Assembly: GCA_017619635.1 (NCBI GenBank)
Contig: JAFZRZ010000032.1
Span: forward strand, 20,903-84,902
Length of the DNA: 64,000 bases
Source: Lachnospiraceae bacterium
GTDB lineage: Bacteria > Bacillota > Clostridia > Lachnospirales > Lachnospiraceae
Direction of reading: 5' to 3'
Shown: positions 16,601 through 24,229 of the stretch, piece by piece
Layout of the letters: every line of letters starts with the position of its first letter
Position numbering within the stretch: position 1 is the stretch's first letter
Program-made: the position numbers and the translations under genes
The notes under the pieces: model-generated
What the model was told of the DNA's origin: nothing
The model's input: the letters and a program-made list of their open reading frames with translations, nothing else
The model's database searches: none

Positions 16601-18991
16601 GATCGTAACGGAAATGTATTAAAAGATTCGAAAGGTAATCTTGTAATAGACACTGATAGAGTCGAAGCTCATCTGGATGAAGATAATCAGAATTCGTATT
16701 TATATGATTTTGTTTACTGGTGTATTAGTGAGAAGGATGGGAATAATTACAAATATCTGTATAAGAATGTCGATATTACAAGAAACTTTGAAAACAATAC
16801 TGTTACAACTGATGGTAAGACGGCACTTGCTCACAGAGAGAGCTTTATAAAATATGTAAATATTTCTAAACTTCAGGTTGAAGTTAAGGAACAGCCACCG
16901 TTATACAATCCTTATGATACAAATGACAGTAATAAGCATAACTACCTTGCAATGAATAGCATGGGTCAGTATGCACTTGAATATACTGTTAAACTTACAA
17001 ATGATGCTGCAGTAGATACTACCAAGACAAATTATGATTGTCAGTTATACATTGACCATGATGGTGACGGACGTTTCGAGGCGGTGGAAATGCTTGACGG
17101 AATTGATATAACCAATGTCGATAACAATGATTATATCAGTCCTGATGGTTCAGGAAAGTATCATCTCACAACAGGTACTACTTACAAGATCTACAGAACA
17201 GTTCCAGAAGGATATGTTGGTTTGGTTCCTTGGAAGTTGGTATTTGTTGAAAACAGAGATGGAGACGGAGCTGCTCTTATAAAGACGGCAGTTCAGGATT
17301 ACTCTGCTATAGCCGATCTGACTAACAAGCCTACCATCAAGATTTTGCAGATCACTTCAGGAAATAGTGACAGTACAAACTTGAACCTTTGGAATGATGC
17401 GAGATTAAGAGAGTTATATACGCAGGTTGTTGACTTCAATATTCAGGTAGACCATGTTAAGTCATCAGATTTCATGAATCGTACCGGAACTATATTCGGA
17501 AACGGAGTTGATAGACTTGAGAAGATGTACGAGTATGATATGCTTGTTCTTGGCTTCCTTGATATGTACAGCCTGACAGGTACGAATACAGCTACATCTA
17601 AAGAGGGTATATTGTGTATTCGTGAATATATGCTTTCAGGACGAAGCGTATTGTTCACACATGACCTTACCTCTACGAGAATCAGAAATACAGATGGTAA
17701 CGATTGGGGTGAACTTGCAGACAGATATCTGAGAGATATTCAGGGAATGGATAGATATGGCTATATTCAAGATAATGTTGCTAATCTGACATTCTCAAAT
17801 GGAACAGCCCTAACAGAGTATAAATCTGTATATGATACCAGATATAGTAGTAACCTGGCTAAAGTAGGTTTCTCTGACTCCAGTCTTCTTAGAAGAAGTA
17901 GTAGTGACTATGGTGATATAGCAGCACAGAATACCAGAAATCTGTCTAACAGCAGTAATGGTAGTGATAAGTATATGGATAACGAACGTGAAGGTTATTC
18001 TGTAGCTCGAGTTAACAGAGGACAGATCACAGAGTATCCGTTCAGAATTGGATCTCTTGAGCAGAGTAACATCGCTAATGGTGATACAAATTATTATGCT
18101 AATCCGTACATTACAGTTGCAAAGACTCACCATCAGTACTTCCAGCTTGATATGGAGACTGATTACACGGACGAGAACTATGATGATGATATTGTAGTAT
18201 GGTATGCATTAAGCTTACCGGGTAATGCGAAGTCTAAGTACCTTAAACTGAATTATAACGATGTAAGAAATAACTTCTACATATATAATAAGGGTAATAT
18301 CACATATACAGGTGCTGGACATTCTAACATCGGTGGCGATGAAGAAAAGAAGCTTTTTGTTAACACGCTGGTTGCTGCATACAATGCAGGTACACATGCT
18401 CCTTATGCATCGTATAAGAATAACGATACGAGACTTGCAACAGACATCACAAGCAGTTATATTCCTTACGATATAACATTCTCACAGACAACTGCTGAAG
18501 ATGGAGGCAATGAGAATGGTTGGCTTCAGGATACAGTTACTGTATATTTCAAGACGGTTAACAACAACCTTCAGGACAACCGTAGAGCTCTTATAGCACA
18601 GTATTATGTTGAAGTTCCTTCAGGTGGGGACATTACAATCGGTACAACACAGTATAAGATCATTACTCCTGTTGCTGGTTCGGTTAAACTTTGTACCATA
18701 ACAAACAGCGGTACAACGTACACAGATGTAAGTGATCCTCAGGTGCTTGAAAACGGACGTGTATATAAGATGGACTTCAGAGTTTCAGACCTTATGAATG
18801 GTGATCTTCAGGGCGTTAACACTAGATACCATGCTAAGATCTACACACGTATGAGATGTCAGTCAAAGTCAAAGAGTGTAGACGAAGAAAAAGCAGATAT
18901 CAATGCTACAGGAACATTTACTTCACTTTCTGCTAACGACAGTATGAAGCCTCTGAATGTAAACTTTACACAGTTATATGATCTGAAGTAA
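13691..18991 (+). CDS. Giant secreted protein, putative pilus tip/adhesin partner (DUF5057-like)
   Basis: 1766 residues, preceded by AAAAGGAG. Residues 1-39 form a Sec signal peptide with a likely cleavage after ALA-39. There is no LPxTG motif and no C-terminal membrane helix. At least three Rossmann-like or amidotransferase-like units can be seen (from about residues 523, 817 and 1214), each with an opening beta-strand (for example KVLYVNN, IKILQI), a later YDM(I/L) strand and a strand like G-x-x-VL(L/F). This repeated pattern resembles what I recall of DUF5057; the assignment is from memory. A DHDGDGRFE calcium-loop motif lies near residue 1121 and others elsewhere. It is last in the pilus operon, after four minor pilins, a position like that of PilY1-type tip proteins. 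Function is inferred. Confidence 0.6.
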   Translation: MHRINAGRGKKIISASIAGVLTVAIVSTALYKDSSVALARPSLPGIEEIVNGNSSGRPFKILEIVDQYTNARIGYTVAGEEPSNKDAQAISDMASYGERKDYFMTDYDSTDPIDNSAWNTAFDELNTKAFAYADYDQGPEPGAVGAYDDKTDGIKTGKSYGTFETNSTTTGRYDDADTSGDYVQVNDGTANTDGHKTIDDVYQKLPGTDQTGYFYMNYAGFLYNGDTTLANNYNILQYALIDTDNSWKFPFKIYEEDVNTDADGNLLVDGNGNPYSIHYQYYDDDRYIFNDPFEAILDENDADDANDDIYTFTTEPADGSVIYTSEDDGRLKYCGYISTVSGVLSLNYDSNNDGTIDKTIPVSARVYEFDPDVNGDPQKDTDGNTILKLDASGNPIPIESFASIALNDLSIKYSTVRKATNGDGAAIKKYYISSTQQGVGGLYELATLRFRAVNDPDVLPEEFGIKDETEKGLFAAGPAGDNTWYHVWYYKSQSNSPYKYNEKPHDGKYDFVHDYTAPDVDTYYYKGGYTNYEWFKKEVLDVDEADCGKICIDVITKKLHEVTADDIKDADLIYFTGNGVYDTDTSGAAIDMQYDAAAALITAVDQENKAVVINLRATNAGTQFIHFGGTIAQTAISLLLQNDVDGISQFVGATDWNMSDEKKTELLGWRLAYYANAGSTRKDLSHVTGSVFVNDNVDTTLDAISTDFTTAYSDAKVSGFTLNVSTSTSTHADFTFDGFKDVQKDIDEEKFYLEVAGKNVGDFNDTISKATSIRYILNYGDRRVVGKTALRVLDLEPYYSRDVEGVVDDYSDNNELKKVLYVNNGRSNVTVENIADVRDIFAINWFKQNVSDTTDRIDVTGIGTKEFIGRIEDLNESYDMIYIGMDTAYINTAISKENNKYYKSKNVVSNDGATYVYRHTGDRISTSNQTGGDGTWNMGGNDITPDKFRELQNYVKAGYAVLLSDEFFKYDRNGNVLKDSKGNLVIDTDRVEAHLDEDNQNSYLYDFVYWCISEKDGNNYKYLYKNVDITRNFENNTVTTDGKTALAHRESFIKYVNISKLQVEVKEQPPLYNPYDTNDSNKHNYLAMNSMGQYALEYTVKLTNDAAVDTTKTNYDCQLYIDHDGDGRFEAVEMLDGIDITNVDNNDYISPDGSGKYHLTTGTTYKIYRTVPEGYVGLVPWKLVFVENRDGDGAALIKTAVQDYSAIADLTNKPTIKILQITSGNSDSTNLNLWNDARLRELYTQVVDFNIQVDHVKSSDFMNRTGTIFGNGVDRLEKMYEYDMLVLGFLDMYSLTGTNTATSKEGILCIREYMLSGRSVLFTHDLTSTRIRNTDGNDWGELADRYLRDIQGMDRYGYIQDNVANLTFSNGTALTEYKSVYDTRYSSNLAKVGFSDSSLLRRSSSDYGDIAAQNTRNLSNSSNGSDKYMDNEREGYSVARVNRGQITEYPFRIGSLEQSNIANGDTNYYANPYITVAKTHHQYFQLDMETDYTDENYDDDIVVWYALSLPGNAKSKYLKLNYNDVRNNFYIYNKGNITYTGAGHSNIGGDEEKKLFVNTLVAAYNAGTHAPYASYKNNDTRLATDITSSYIPYDITFSQTTAEDGGNENGWLQDTVTVYFKTVNNNLQDNRRALIAQYYVEVPSGGDITIGTTQYKIITPVAGSVKLCTITNSGTTYTDVSDPQVLENGRVYKMDFRVSDLMNGDLQGVNTRYHAKIYTRMRCQSKSKSVDEEKADINATGTFTSLSANDSMKPLNVNFTQLYDLK

Positions 18992-19014
18992 AAGATTTAA
19001 TAAATAATTTTACT

Positions 19015-19047
19015 ATATACGGGAGAGTGATCTCCCGTATATTTTTG
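19015..19047 (+). terminator. Rho-independent terminator of the pilus operon
   Basis: ATATACGGGAG (19015-19025) pairs with CTCCCGTATAT (19032-19042) over a 6-base loop, followed directly by a T-run. Confidence 0.9.
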
Positions 19048-19050
19048 CTA

Positions 19051-19080
19051 TTGATTATCACAAAGGTTTTGCGCTATAAT
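19051..19080 (+). promoter_or_regulatory. Predicted sigma-A promoter for the small HTH gene
   Basis: TTGATT (19051-19056), 18-base spacer, TATAAT (19075-19080), just after the pilus terminator and about 68 bases before the start codon at 19148. Confidence 0.6.
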
Positions 19081-19147
19081 ATAATCAGATTTATATGGGT
19101 AGCTATGTTTTTATATAGATTTGATTCTTATTGAAGGAGGGAAAATT

Positions 19148-19462
19148 ATGGCAAAAGAGATGATCTGGGTGGCTAAAGGTGGAAGACCATGCAAGAATAA
19201 GCCCAAAATGAGCGAACTTCGTAAAGAGGCAAAGGTCATGACGGTCCAGGAACTTATGGAGAAATATGATGTAAGTCAGGCAACCATGTATCGTTACCTC
19301 AAAGAGGCTTTTGAAGGCCCTGTAAAGAAGGAGAAGGCACCTGCTCCCGAAGATCTTAATATGAAGGAACTTATCAAGGAAAATGCTGATCTTAAAAAGC
19401 AGGTTGAGCGTCTTATGGTGTACAAGCAGAAATACGAGGATCTCAAGAAGAAAGTAAAATAA
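19148..19462 (+). CDS. Small helix-turn-helix/coiled-coil protein, unknown
   Basis: 104 residues. ATG 19148 is chosen because AAGGAGG (19134-19140) sits 7 bases upstream; an upstream TTG at 19121 would read through that site. Around residues 34-55 is a helix-turn-helix resembling the resolvase/Hin type (MTVQELMEKYDVSQATMYRY). The C-terminal third (about 72-104) is a Lys/Glu/Leu coiled coil, probably for dimerisation. It is a monocistronic unit with its own promoter and a UUCG-tetraloop terminator. A DNA-binding regulator or nucleoid protein is plausible; I do not recognise a characterised family. Confidence 0.75.
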   Translation: MAKEMIWVAKGGRPCKNKPKMSELRKEAKVMTVQELMEKYDVSQATMYRYLKEAFEGPVKKEKAPAPEDLNMKELIKENADLKKQVERLMVYKQKYEDLKKKVK

Positions 19463-19463
19463 G

Positions 19464-19486
19464 AAAAGAGCTTCGGCTCTTTTTTT
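19464..19486 (+). terminator. Rho-independent terminator with UUCG tetraloop
   Basis: AAAAGAGC (19464-19471), loop TTCG, GCTCTTTT (19476-19483), then further T residues. Confidence 0.9.
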
Positions 19487-19508
19487 AGTGCAGATTTTGA
19501 AATAATTT

Positions 19509-19537
19509 TTGACATTGAAGTTTTTTTGTTGTATAGT
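19509..19537 (+). promoter_or_regulatory. Predicted sigma-A promoter for topA
   Basis: TTGACA (19509-19514), 17-base spacer, TATAGT (19532-19537), about 100 bases before topA. The leader holds a short hairpin: TTGGGAC (19591-19597) pairs with GTCCTAA (19606-19612) with one G-U. Confidence 0.7.
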
Positions 19538-19638
19538 GTTGACCGAAACTGATTTATAAATCTATTGAAGGTATGTTAGGGATAAGAGTTTTGGGACGAT
19601 TAGATGTCCTAAGATATTAAACCTACAGGGAATGAGAA

Positions 19639-21687
19639 ATGGCAAAGAATCTGGTAATAGTGGAGTCACCCGCAAAGGTGAAGACCATAGGAAAGTTTTT
19701 GGGAAGCAATTACATAGTGGCTGCCAGTAATGGTCATGTAAGGGATCTGCCCAAGTCATCGCTTGGTATAGATGTCGAGAATGATTATGAACCCAAGTAT
19801 ATAACAATAAGAGGAAAGGGAGATATTCTTGCGAATCTTCGTAAGGAAGTCAAGAAAGCTGACAAGATATACCTTGCAACTGACCCTGACCGTGAAGGAG
19901 AGGCTATAAGCTGGCATCTTCTCGCGGCTTTAAAACTCGATGATAAAAAAGTATATCGTATCACATTTAACGAGATAACAAAGAATGCTGTCAAAGAATC
20001 ACTTAAAAACGCCCGTGAGATAGACATGGATCTGGTTGATGCACAGCAGGCCAGACGTTGCCTTGACAGGTGTGTTGGATATCGTATATCACCCCTTTTG
20101 TGGGCAAAGGTTAAGCGTGGTCTTAGTGCAGGCCGTGTACAGTCTGTTGCTTTAAGGATCATCTGTGACAGAGAAGATGAGATCGCAAACTTTGTGCCAG
20201 AAGAATACTGGACGTTAGATGCAAACCTTGTATGCCAGCGTAAGGGCAAGGATTTTACTGTTAATTACACCGGCGATATAAAGGGCGGAGAACAGATTGA
20301 TAGTATCGTAAAAGAACTTAATGGCGCTGAGTTTACGGTTGATGAGGTAAAGAACGGAACACGTACCAAAAAAGCACCGCTTCCGTTTACGACTTCTACT
20401 CTTCAGCAGGAAGCAAGTAAGGCACTCAATTTCTCTACGACCAAGACTATGCGTATAGCTCAGCAGCTCTATGAAGGCGTTGAAATCAAGGGGCAGGGTA
20501 CCGTTGGTATAATCACTTACTTAAGAACCGATTCTACAAGAGTTTCTGATGAGGCTTTAAAGAATGCACGTGAGTATATCGCAAGCCAGTATGGCGAGAG
20601 ATATGTGGGTGAGGAAGTTACCGCTAAAAAAGAAGGCGGAAAGATCCAGGATGCGCATGAGGCTATCAGGCCCACAGATATAGCACGTACACCTCAGCTT
20701 ATCAAGGATTCGCTTTCAAGAGATCAGCTGAGACTGTACCAATTAATATGGAAGAGATTCGTTGCATCACGTATGGCTGCAGCCATATATGATACGACTT
20801 CTGTTAAGTTTTCTGCGGGTAAGCATAATTTTAGTGCTGGAGCCAGCAAGATCGCGTTTGAAGGTTTCAGGAATGTATATATAGAAGCTGATGATGCTAA
20901 AGATAATGGCAATTCGCTTCTTTGTAACCTTATACAGGGTGATAAGCTTGATTGTAAGGGCCTTGAGCCTAAACAGCATTTTACACAGCCTCCGGCTCAT
21001 TTTACGGAAGCGAGCCTTGTAAGAGCACTTGAAGAGCTTGGAATAGGCCGTCCGAGTACATATGCACCTACTATAAGTACTATCCTTGGCAGAAGATATA
21101 TAGTCAAGGAAGGCAGAAACATATATGTTACGGAACTTGGAGAGATCGTAAATAACCTCATGAAAGAGGCATTTCCAAGCATAGTTGATGTTACATTCAC
21201 GGCAAACATGGAAGCTCTGCTGGATGCTGTTGAGGAAGGTAATGTCAAGTGGAAGACTATCATAGCCAATTTCTATCCGGATCTTGATGAGGCTGTTATC
21301 GCAGCTGAAAAGGAACTGGAAAATGTTGAGATACGCGATGAGGAATCAGGCGAGCTCTGCGAGCAGTGCGGCAAACCGCTTCTTATCAAATACGGACCTC
21401 ACGGTAAGTTCCAGGCATGTTCCGGTTTCCCGGATTGTCATTTCACAAAGCCTTACTTTGAAAAGATAGGTGTTACCTGTCCGAAATGTGGTAAGGATAT
21501 CGTGGTTAAGGCTACAAGAAAAGGACGTAAATACTATGGCTGTATAGATAATCCTGATTGTGACTTTATGACATGGCAGAAGCCTTCAGGAAAGCTTTGT
21601 CCCAAATGCGGTCAGATGCTTCTTCATCGTGGTGGTAAGCTTGTATGCATGTCAGAGGAGTGCAATTACTCTGAAAGCGAAAAATAA
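19639..21687 (+). CDS. topA: DNA topoisomerase I (type IA)
   Basis: Relaxes negative supercoils by single-strand cleavage. The TOPRIM domain shows E9 in the VESPAKV motif and the DPDREGE motif (residues 82-88). The active-site tyrosine is Y294 in GIITYLRTDST. Three C-terminal four-cysteine zinc ribbons are present (starting CEQCG, CPKCG and CPKCG). The 682-residue length is typical of Firmicutes TopA. It has its own promoter and terminator. Its place upstream of codY and the fla/che operon matches Bacillus subtilis order, although trmFO, xerC and clpQY, which separate them there, are absent here. Confidence 0.97.
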   Translation: MAKNLVIVESPAKVKTIGKFLGSNYIVAASNGHVRDLPKSSLGIDVENDYEPKYITIRGKGDILANLRKEVKKADKIYLATDPDREGEAISWHLLAALKLDDKKVYRITFNEITKNAVKESLKNAREIDMDLVDAQQARRCLDRCVGYRISPLLWAKVKRGLSAGRVQSVALRIICDREDEIANFVPEEYWTLDANLVCQRKGKDFTVNYTGDIKGGEQIDSIVKELNGAEFTVDEVKNGTRTKKAPLPFTTSTLQQEASKALNFSTTKTMRIAQQLYEGVEIKGQGTVGIITYLRTDSTRVSDEALKNAREYIASQYGERYVGEEVTAKKEGGKIQDAHEAIRPTDIARTPQLIKDSLSRDQLRLYQLIWKRFVASRMAAAIYDTTSVKFSAGKHNFSAGASKIAFEGFRNVYIEADDAKDNGNSLLCNLIQGDKLDCKGLEPKQHFTQPPAHFTEASLVRALEELGIGRPSTYAPTISTILGRRYIVKEGRNIYVTELGEIVNNLMKEAFPSIVDVTFTANMEALLDAVEEGNVKWKTIIANFYPDLDEAVIAAEKELENVEIRDEESGELCEQCGKPLLIKYGPHGKFQACSGFPDCHFTKPYFEKIGVTCPKCGKDIVVKATRKGRKYYGCIDNPDCDFMTWQKPSGKLCPKCGQMLLHRGGKLVCMSEECNYSESEK

Positions 21688-21706
21688 CACAGTTTGAACA
21701 GACGCT

Positions 21707-21740
21707 AAAGATCATCTCAATTTGGAGATGATCTTTTTTT
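21707..21740 (+). terminator. Rho-independent terminator after topA
   Basis: AAAGATCATCTC (21707-21718) pairs with GAGATGATCTTT (21725-21736) over a 6-base loop, followed by more T residues. Confidence 0.92.
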
Positions 21741-21772
21741 ATAAATAAATCAATAATAGAATAAACAATCTA

Positions 21773-21787
21773 AATTGTCTAAAAATA
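21773..21787 (+). promoter_or_regulatory. Candidate CodY box upstream of codY
   Basis: AATTGTCTAAAAATA matches 12 of 15 positions of the known CodY consensus AATTTTCWGAAAATT. It lies one base before the -35 element of the codY promoter, a suitable place for autoregulation. Binding is not shown. Confidence 0.4.
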
Positions 21788-21788
21788 T

Positions 21789-21817
21789 TTGAACTATCCT
21801 GTCAATTGTGATAAAAT
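21789..21817 (+). promoter_or_regulatory. Predicted sigma-A promoter for codY
   Basis: TTGAAC (21789-21794), 17-base spacer, TAAAAT (21812-21817), about 57 bases before the codY start. Confidence 0.65.
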
Positions 21818-21874
21818 TATATCCAAGGAAGTGCCATTGGAGGAATATGGAGATTATTCAGGAGGTATTTATCT

Positions 21875-22657
21875 ATGAGTAGTGTTCAATTATTGGATAA
21901 GACCAGAAAGATAGGTAAGCTTTTACATAACAATAATTCAAGTAAGGTTGTGTTTAATGATATATGTGCTGTTATGCAGGAAATCCTTGACAGCAATGTT
22001 CTTGTTATCAGTAAGAAAGGCAAGGTTCTTGGAATAGACAACACTGAAAATGTGGAAGTCATCCATGAACTTATAAAGGATAAGGTTGGCGGATTCATAG
22101 ACGGTATGCTGAATGAGCGTATGCTTGCGGTTCTTTCGACCAAAGAGAATGTTAACCTTGAGACACTTGGATTTGAGGATACCGATGTCAGCAAGTTTAC
22201 TGCTATCATTGCTCCTATTGAGATAGCAGGAGAGAGGCTTGGCACACTGTTCATCTATAAATCAGGACAGATGTATGACATAGATGACATCATCCTGTGC
22301 GAATACGGATCAACTGTTGTGGGGCTTGAGATGCTGCGCGCGGTTAACGAAGAGAATGCCGAAGAGTCCAGAAAGGTAGCGGTTGTAAAATCGGCAATAA
22401 GCACACTCAGTTTTTCTGAGATGGAAGCTATCGTTCATATATTTGATGAACTCAACGGTATGGAAGGCATCCTGGTTGCAAGTAAGATCGCAGACAGAGT
22501 CGGGATCACCAGAAGTGTTATAGTTAATGCTTTAAGAAAATTTGAGTCGGCAGGTGTTATAGAATCAAGGTCATCCGGAATGAAGGGAACATACATCAAA
22601 GTATTAAATGATGTTGTGTTTGATGAGATAGACAAACTGAGAAAAAAAGAATCATAA
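21875..22657 (+). CDS. codY: Global nutrient-sensing repressor CodY
   Basis: GTP- and branched-chain-amino-acid-responsive regulator of stationary-phase genes, including motility genes in related Firmicutes. 260 residues, full length: an N-terminal GAF effector domain (MSSVQLLDKTRKIGKLL start) and a C-terminal winged helix near residues 200-240 (ASKIADRVGITRSVIVNALR). AGGAGG at 21860-21865 sets the start. It has its own promoter and a strong terminator, so it is not co-transcribed by default with the flagellar operon that follows. Confidence 0.97.
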   Translation: MSSVQLLDKTRKIGKLLHNNNSSKVVFNDICAVMQEILDSNVLVISKKGKVLGIDNTENVEVIHELIKDKVGGFIDGMLNERMLAVLSTKENVNLETLGFEDTDVSKFTAIIAPIEIAGERLGTLFIYKSGQMYDIDDIILCEYGSTVVGLEMLRAVNEENAEESRKVAVVKSAISTLSFSEMEAIVHIFDELNGMEGILVASKIADRVGITRSVIVNALRKFESAGVIESRSSGMKGTYIKVLNDVVFDEIDKLRKKES

Positions 22658-22725
22658 AGTAAACGGACGATCCTGTCGATATATGTTTTGAACAGCAAAC
22701 AATATCTGAAATGGAATTCGCGTAT

Positions 22726-22760
22726 ATAAAAGGACTTATACATCGTATAAGTCCTTTTAT
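22726..22760 (+). terminator. Rho-independent terminator after codY
   Basis: ATAAAAGGACTTATA (22726-22740) is the perfect reverse complement of TATAAGTCCTTTTAT (22746-22760), loop CATCG. It sits in the 319-base codY-flgB spacer. Confidence 0.9.
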
Positions 22761-22867
22761 GTTTTACAGGATGCGTCGAATGAATGCTTATAATGGCACA
22801 AAAGCCTATAGATGCCCAATATCTATAACTTTTTTGTAAAAAAGGCACAAGATAATGTGTTTTTCTC
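22761..22867. other. Rest of the codY-flgB spacer upstream of the fla/che promoter
   Basis: The 319-base spacer 22658-22976 holds the codY terminator and the fla/che promoter. Between them are an imperfect TATAGAT...ATCTATA inverted repeat at about 22807-22827 and an A/T hairpin CTTTTTTGTAAAAAAG just after. No coding frame or known riboswitch could be supported. The leader from promoter to flgB is only about 75 bases. Confidence 0.4.
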
Positions 22868-22895
22868 TTGTATTTTTTGCGTAATTCTATATAAT
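22868..22895 (+). promoter_or_regulatory. Predicted sigma-A promoter of the fla/che operon
   Basis: TTGTAT (22868-22873), 16-base spacer, TATAAT (22890-22895), about 80 bases before flgB. No SigD-type (TAAA-N15-GCCGATA) element was found here. This would put the 30-plus-gene operon under housekeeping control with SigD made late in the operon. Confidence 0.55.
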
Positions 22896-22976
22896 TAAAT
22901 AGGATATGTTTGCATATAAGCGGATTATACGCTGAGAGGTTAACATAACTACAACCTTAATGCAGAAAGGAACTAC

Positions 22977-23366
22977 ATGTACAATTCGGGAATATACAGC
23001 TACATAAACGTTTTGGACAAAGCAGCAGATGCTTCGTGGCTTCGTAATGAACTTATATCCAACAACATAGCCAATCAGGACACTCCGGGTTATAAGCGCA
23101 CGGATGTTGATTTTGAGAGTCAGCTTTCACAGGCTCTTAAAAATCAGAAGTATACCTCGATCGATGCGAAGGTAAAGAACGCCGATCTTAAGAAACTCAA
23201 CGGAAGGATCTATACCGATTACGGTGATTTCTCATACAGAATGGATGAGAACAATGTCGATCCGGAACAGGAACAGGTAAAGCTTGCTGCCAACCAGCTT
23301 AAGTATCAGGGACTGATCCAGGCGATGACCAAGGAATTTGCCAATATCAAATCAGTGTTGAAGTAG
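22977..23366 (+). CDS. flgB: Flagellar basal-body rod protein FlgB
   Basis: Proximal rod subunit. 129 residues with the conserved N-terminal rod motif (LRNELISNNIANQDTPGYKR). GAAAGG precedes the ATG. It is the first gene of the fla/che operon, followed by flgC after 11 bases. Confidence 0.96.
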   Translation: MYNSGIYSYINVLDKAADASWLRNELISNNIANQDTPGYKRTDVDFESQLSQALKNQKYTSIDAKVKNADLKKLNGRIYTDYGDFSYRMDENNVDPEQEQVKLAANQLKYQGLIQAMTKEFANIKSVLK

Positions 23367-23377
23367 AGGTGTGACTT

Positions 23378-23827
23378 ATGAGTATGTTTGATTCTTTTAA
23401 TATAAATGCGAGCGGTCTGACAGCCCAGCGTTACCGTATGGATGTCATAGCAGAAAATGTGGCCAATGCCAATACGACAAGAACAGAGGACGGAACTCCT
23501 TACAAGAGAAAGGTTGTTACTTTTGAGGAGAAGAACGGCCATTACGAGAACTTTGATACGATATTTGGTCGTGCGAGCAGAAGGTTCAAAGGTCACGGCG
23601 TTGTTGCAAGCGGAACTTTTGAAGACAATTCTGAAGGAAACATGGTATATGATCCTGCTCATCCCGATGCGGATGAGAACGGATACGTTATATATCCTAA
23701 TGTAAATATCATCACTGAGATGACAAACCTCATAGATGCATCCAGAAGTTATGAGGCAAATGCGACTGCATTTGAGGCAAGCAAATCAATTGCCAAGCAG
23801 GGGCTCAGCATGGGACAGGGCGGTTGA
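23378..23827 (+). CDS. flgC: Flagellar basal-body rod protein FlgC
   Basis: Rod subunit of 149 residues. The N-terminal motif INASGLTAQRYRMDVIAENVANANTT and the C-terminal heptad SRSYEANATAFEASK are family signatures of rod, hook and axial proteins. Confidence 0.97.
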   Translation: MSMFDSFNINASGLTAQRYRMDVIAENVANANTTRTEDGTPYKRKVVTFEEKNGHYENFDTIFGRASRRFKGHGVVASGTFEDNSEGNMVYDPAHPDADENGYVIYPNVNIITEMTNLIDASRSYEANATAFEASKSIAKQGLSMGQGG

Positions 23828-23884
23828 TGATAAGACAGTCAGTTTGAGATGACATTTAGCCTTTATATCAAAGGAGAATGAACG

Positions 23885-24211
23885 GTGGATATAACAGCTT
23901 TATATAACATATCATCAGGGGCGATACAGACAGCAACGAAGAATTCCGTAGCCGGTGTTAAGACAACGACTAATGATTCTGAGGATGCTTTCGGAGCTAT
24001 CTTCCAGACAGCTCTTGATAATATAAATCAGACAAATTCATATCTGTCAGATGCAGAGAATGAGGAACTTAAGTTTGCAATGGGACTTACAGACAACACC
24101 CATGATCTGACTATAGCTTTGGAAAAAGCTTCAACAGCTCTTCAGTACACAGTAGCTGTAAGAGACAAACTCTTGGAAGCTTACAAAGAGCTCATGCAGA
24201 TGCAGATATAA
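23885..24211 (+). CDS. fliE: Flagellar MS-ring/rod junction protein FliE
   Basis: 108 residues; adapts the MS ring to the rod. The C-terminal half (FAMGLTDNTHDLTIALEKASTAL...) matches FliE. The GTG start is supported by AAGGAG at 23871-23876. Lies between flgC and fliF as in Bacillus. Confidence 0.94.
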   Translation: MDITALYNISSGAIQTATKNSVAGVKTTTNDSEDAFGAIFQTALDNINQTNSYLSDAENEELKFAMGLTDNTHDLTIALEKASTALQYTVAVRDKLLEAYKELMQMQI

Positions 24212-24229
24212 AAAATATAGAGGCAACTC

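Noticed and set aside
22896..22976. c-di-GMP riboswitch before flgB, as in Clostridioides difficile
   Set aside because: The leader after the predicted promoter is only about 75-80 bases and shows no GEMM-type conserved core.
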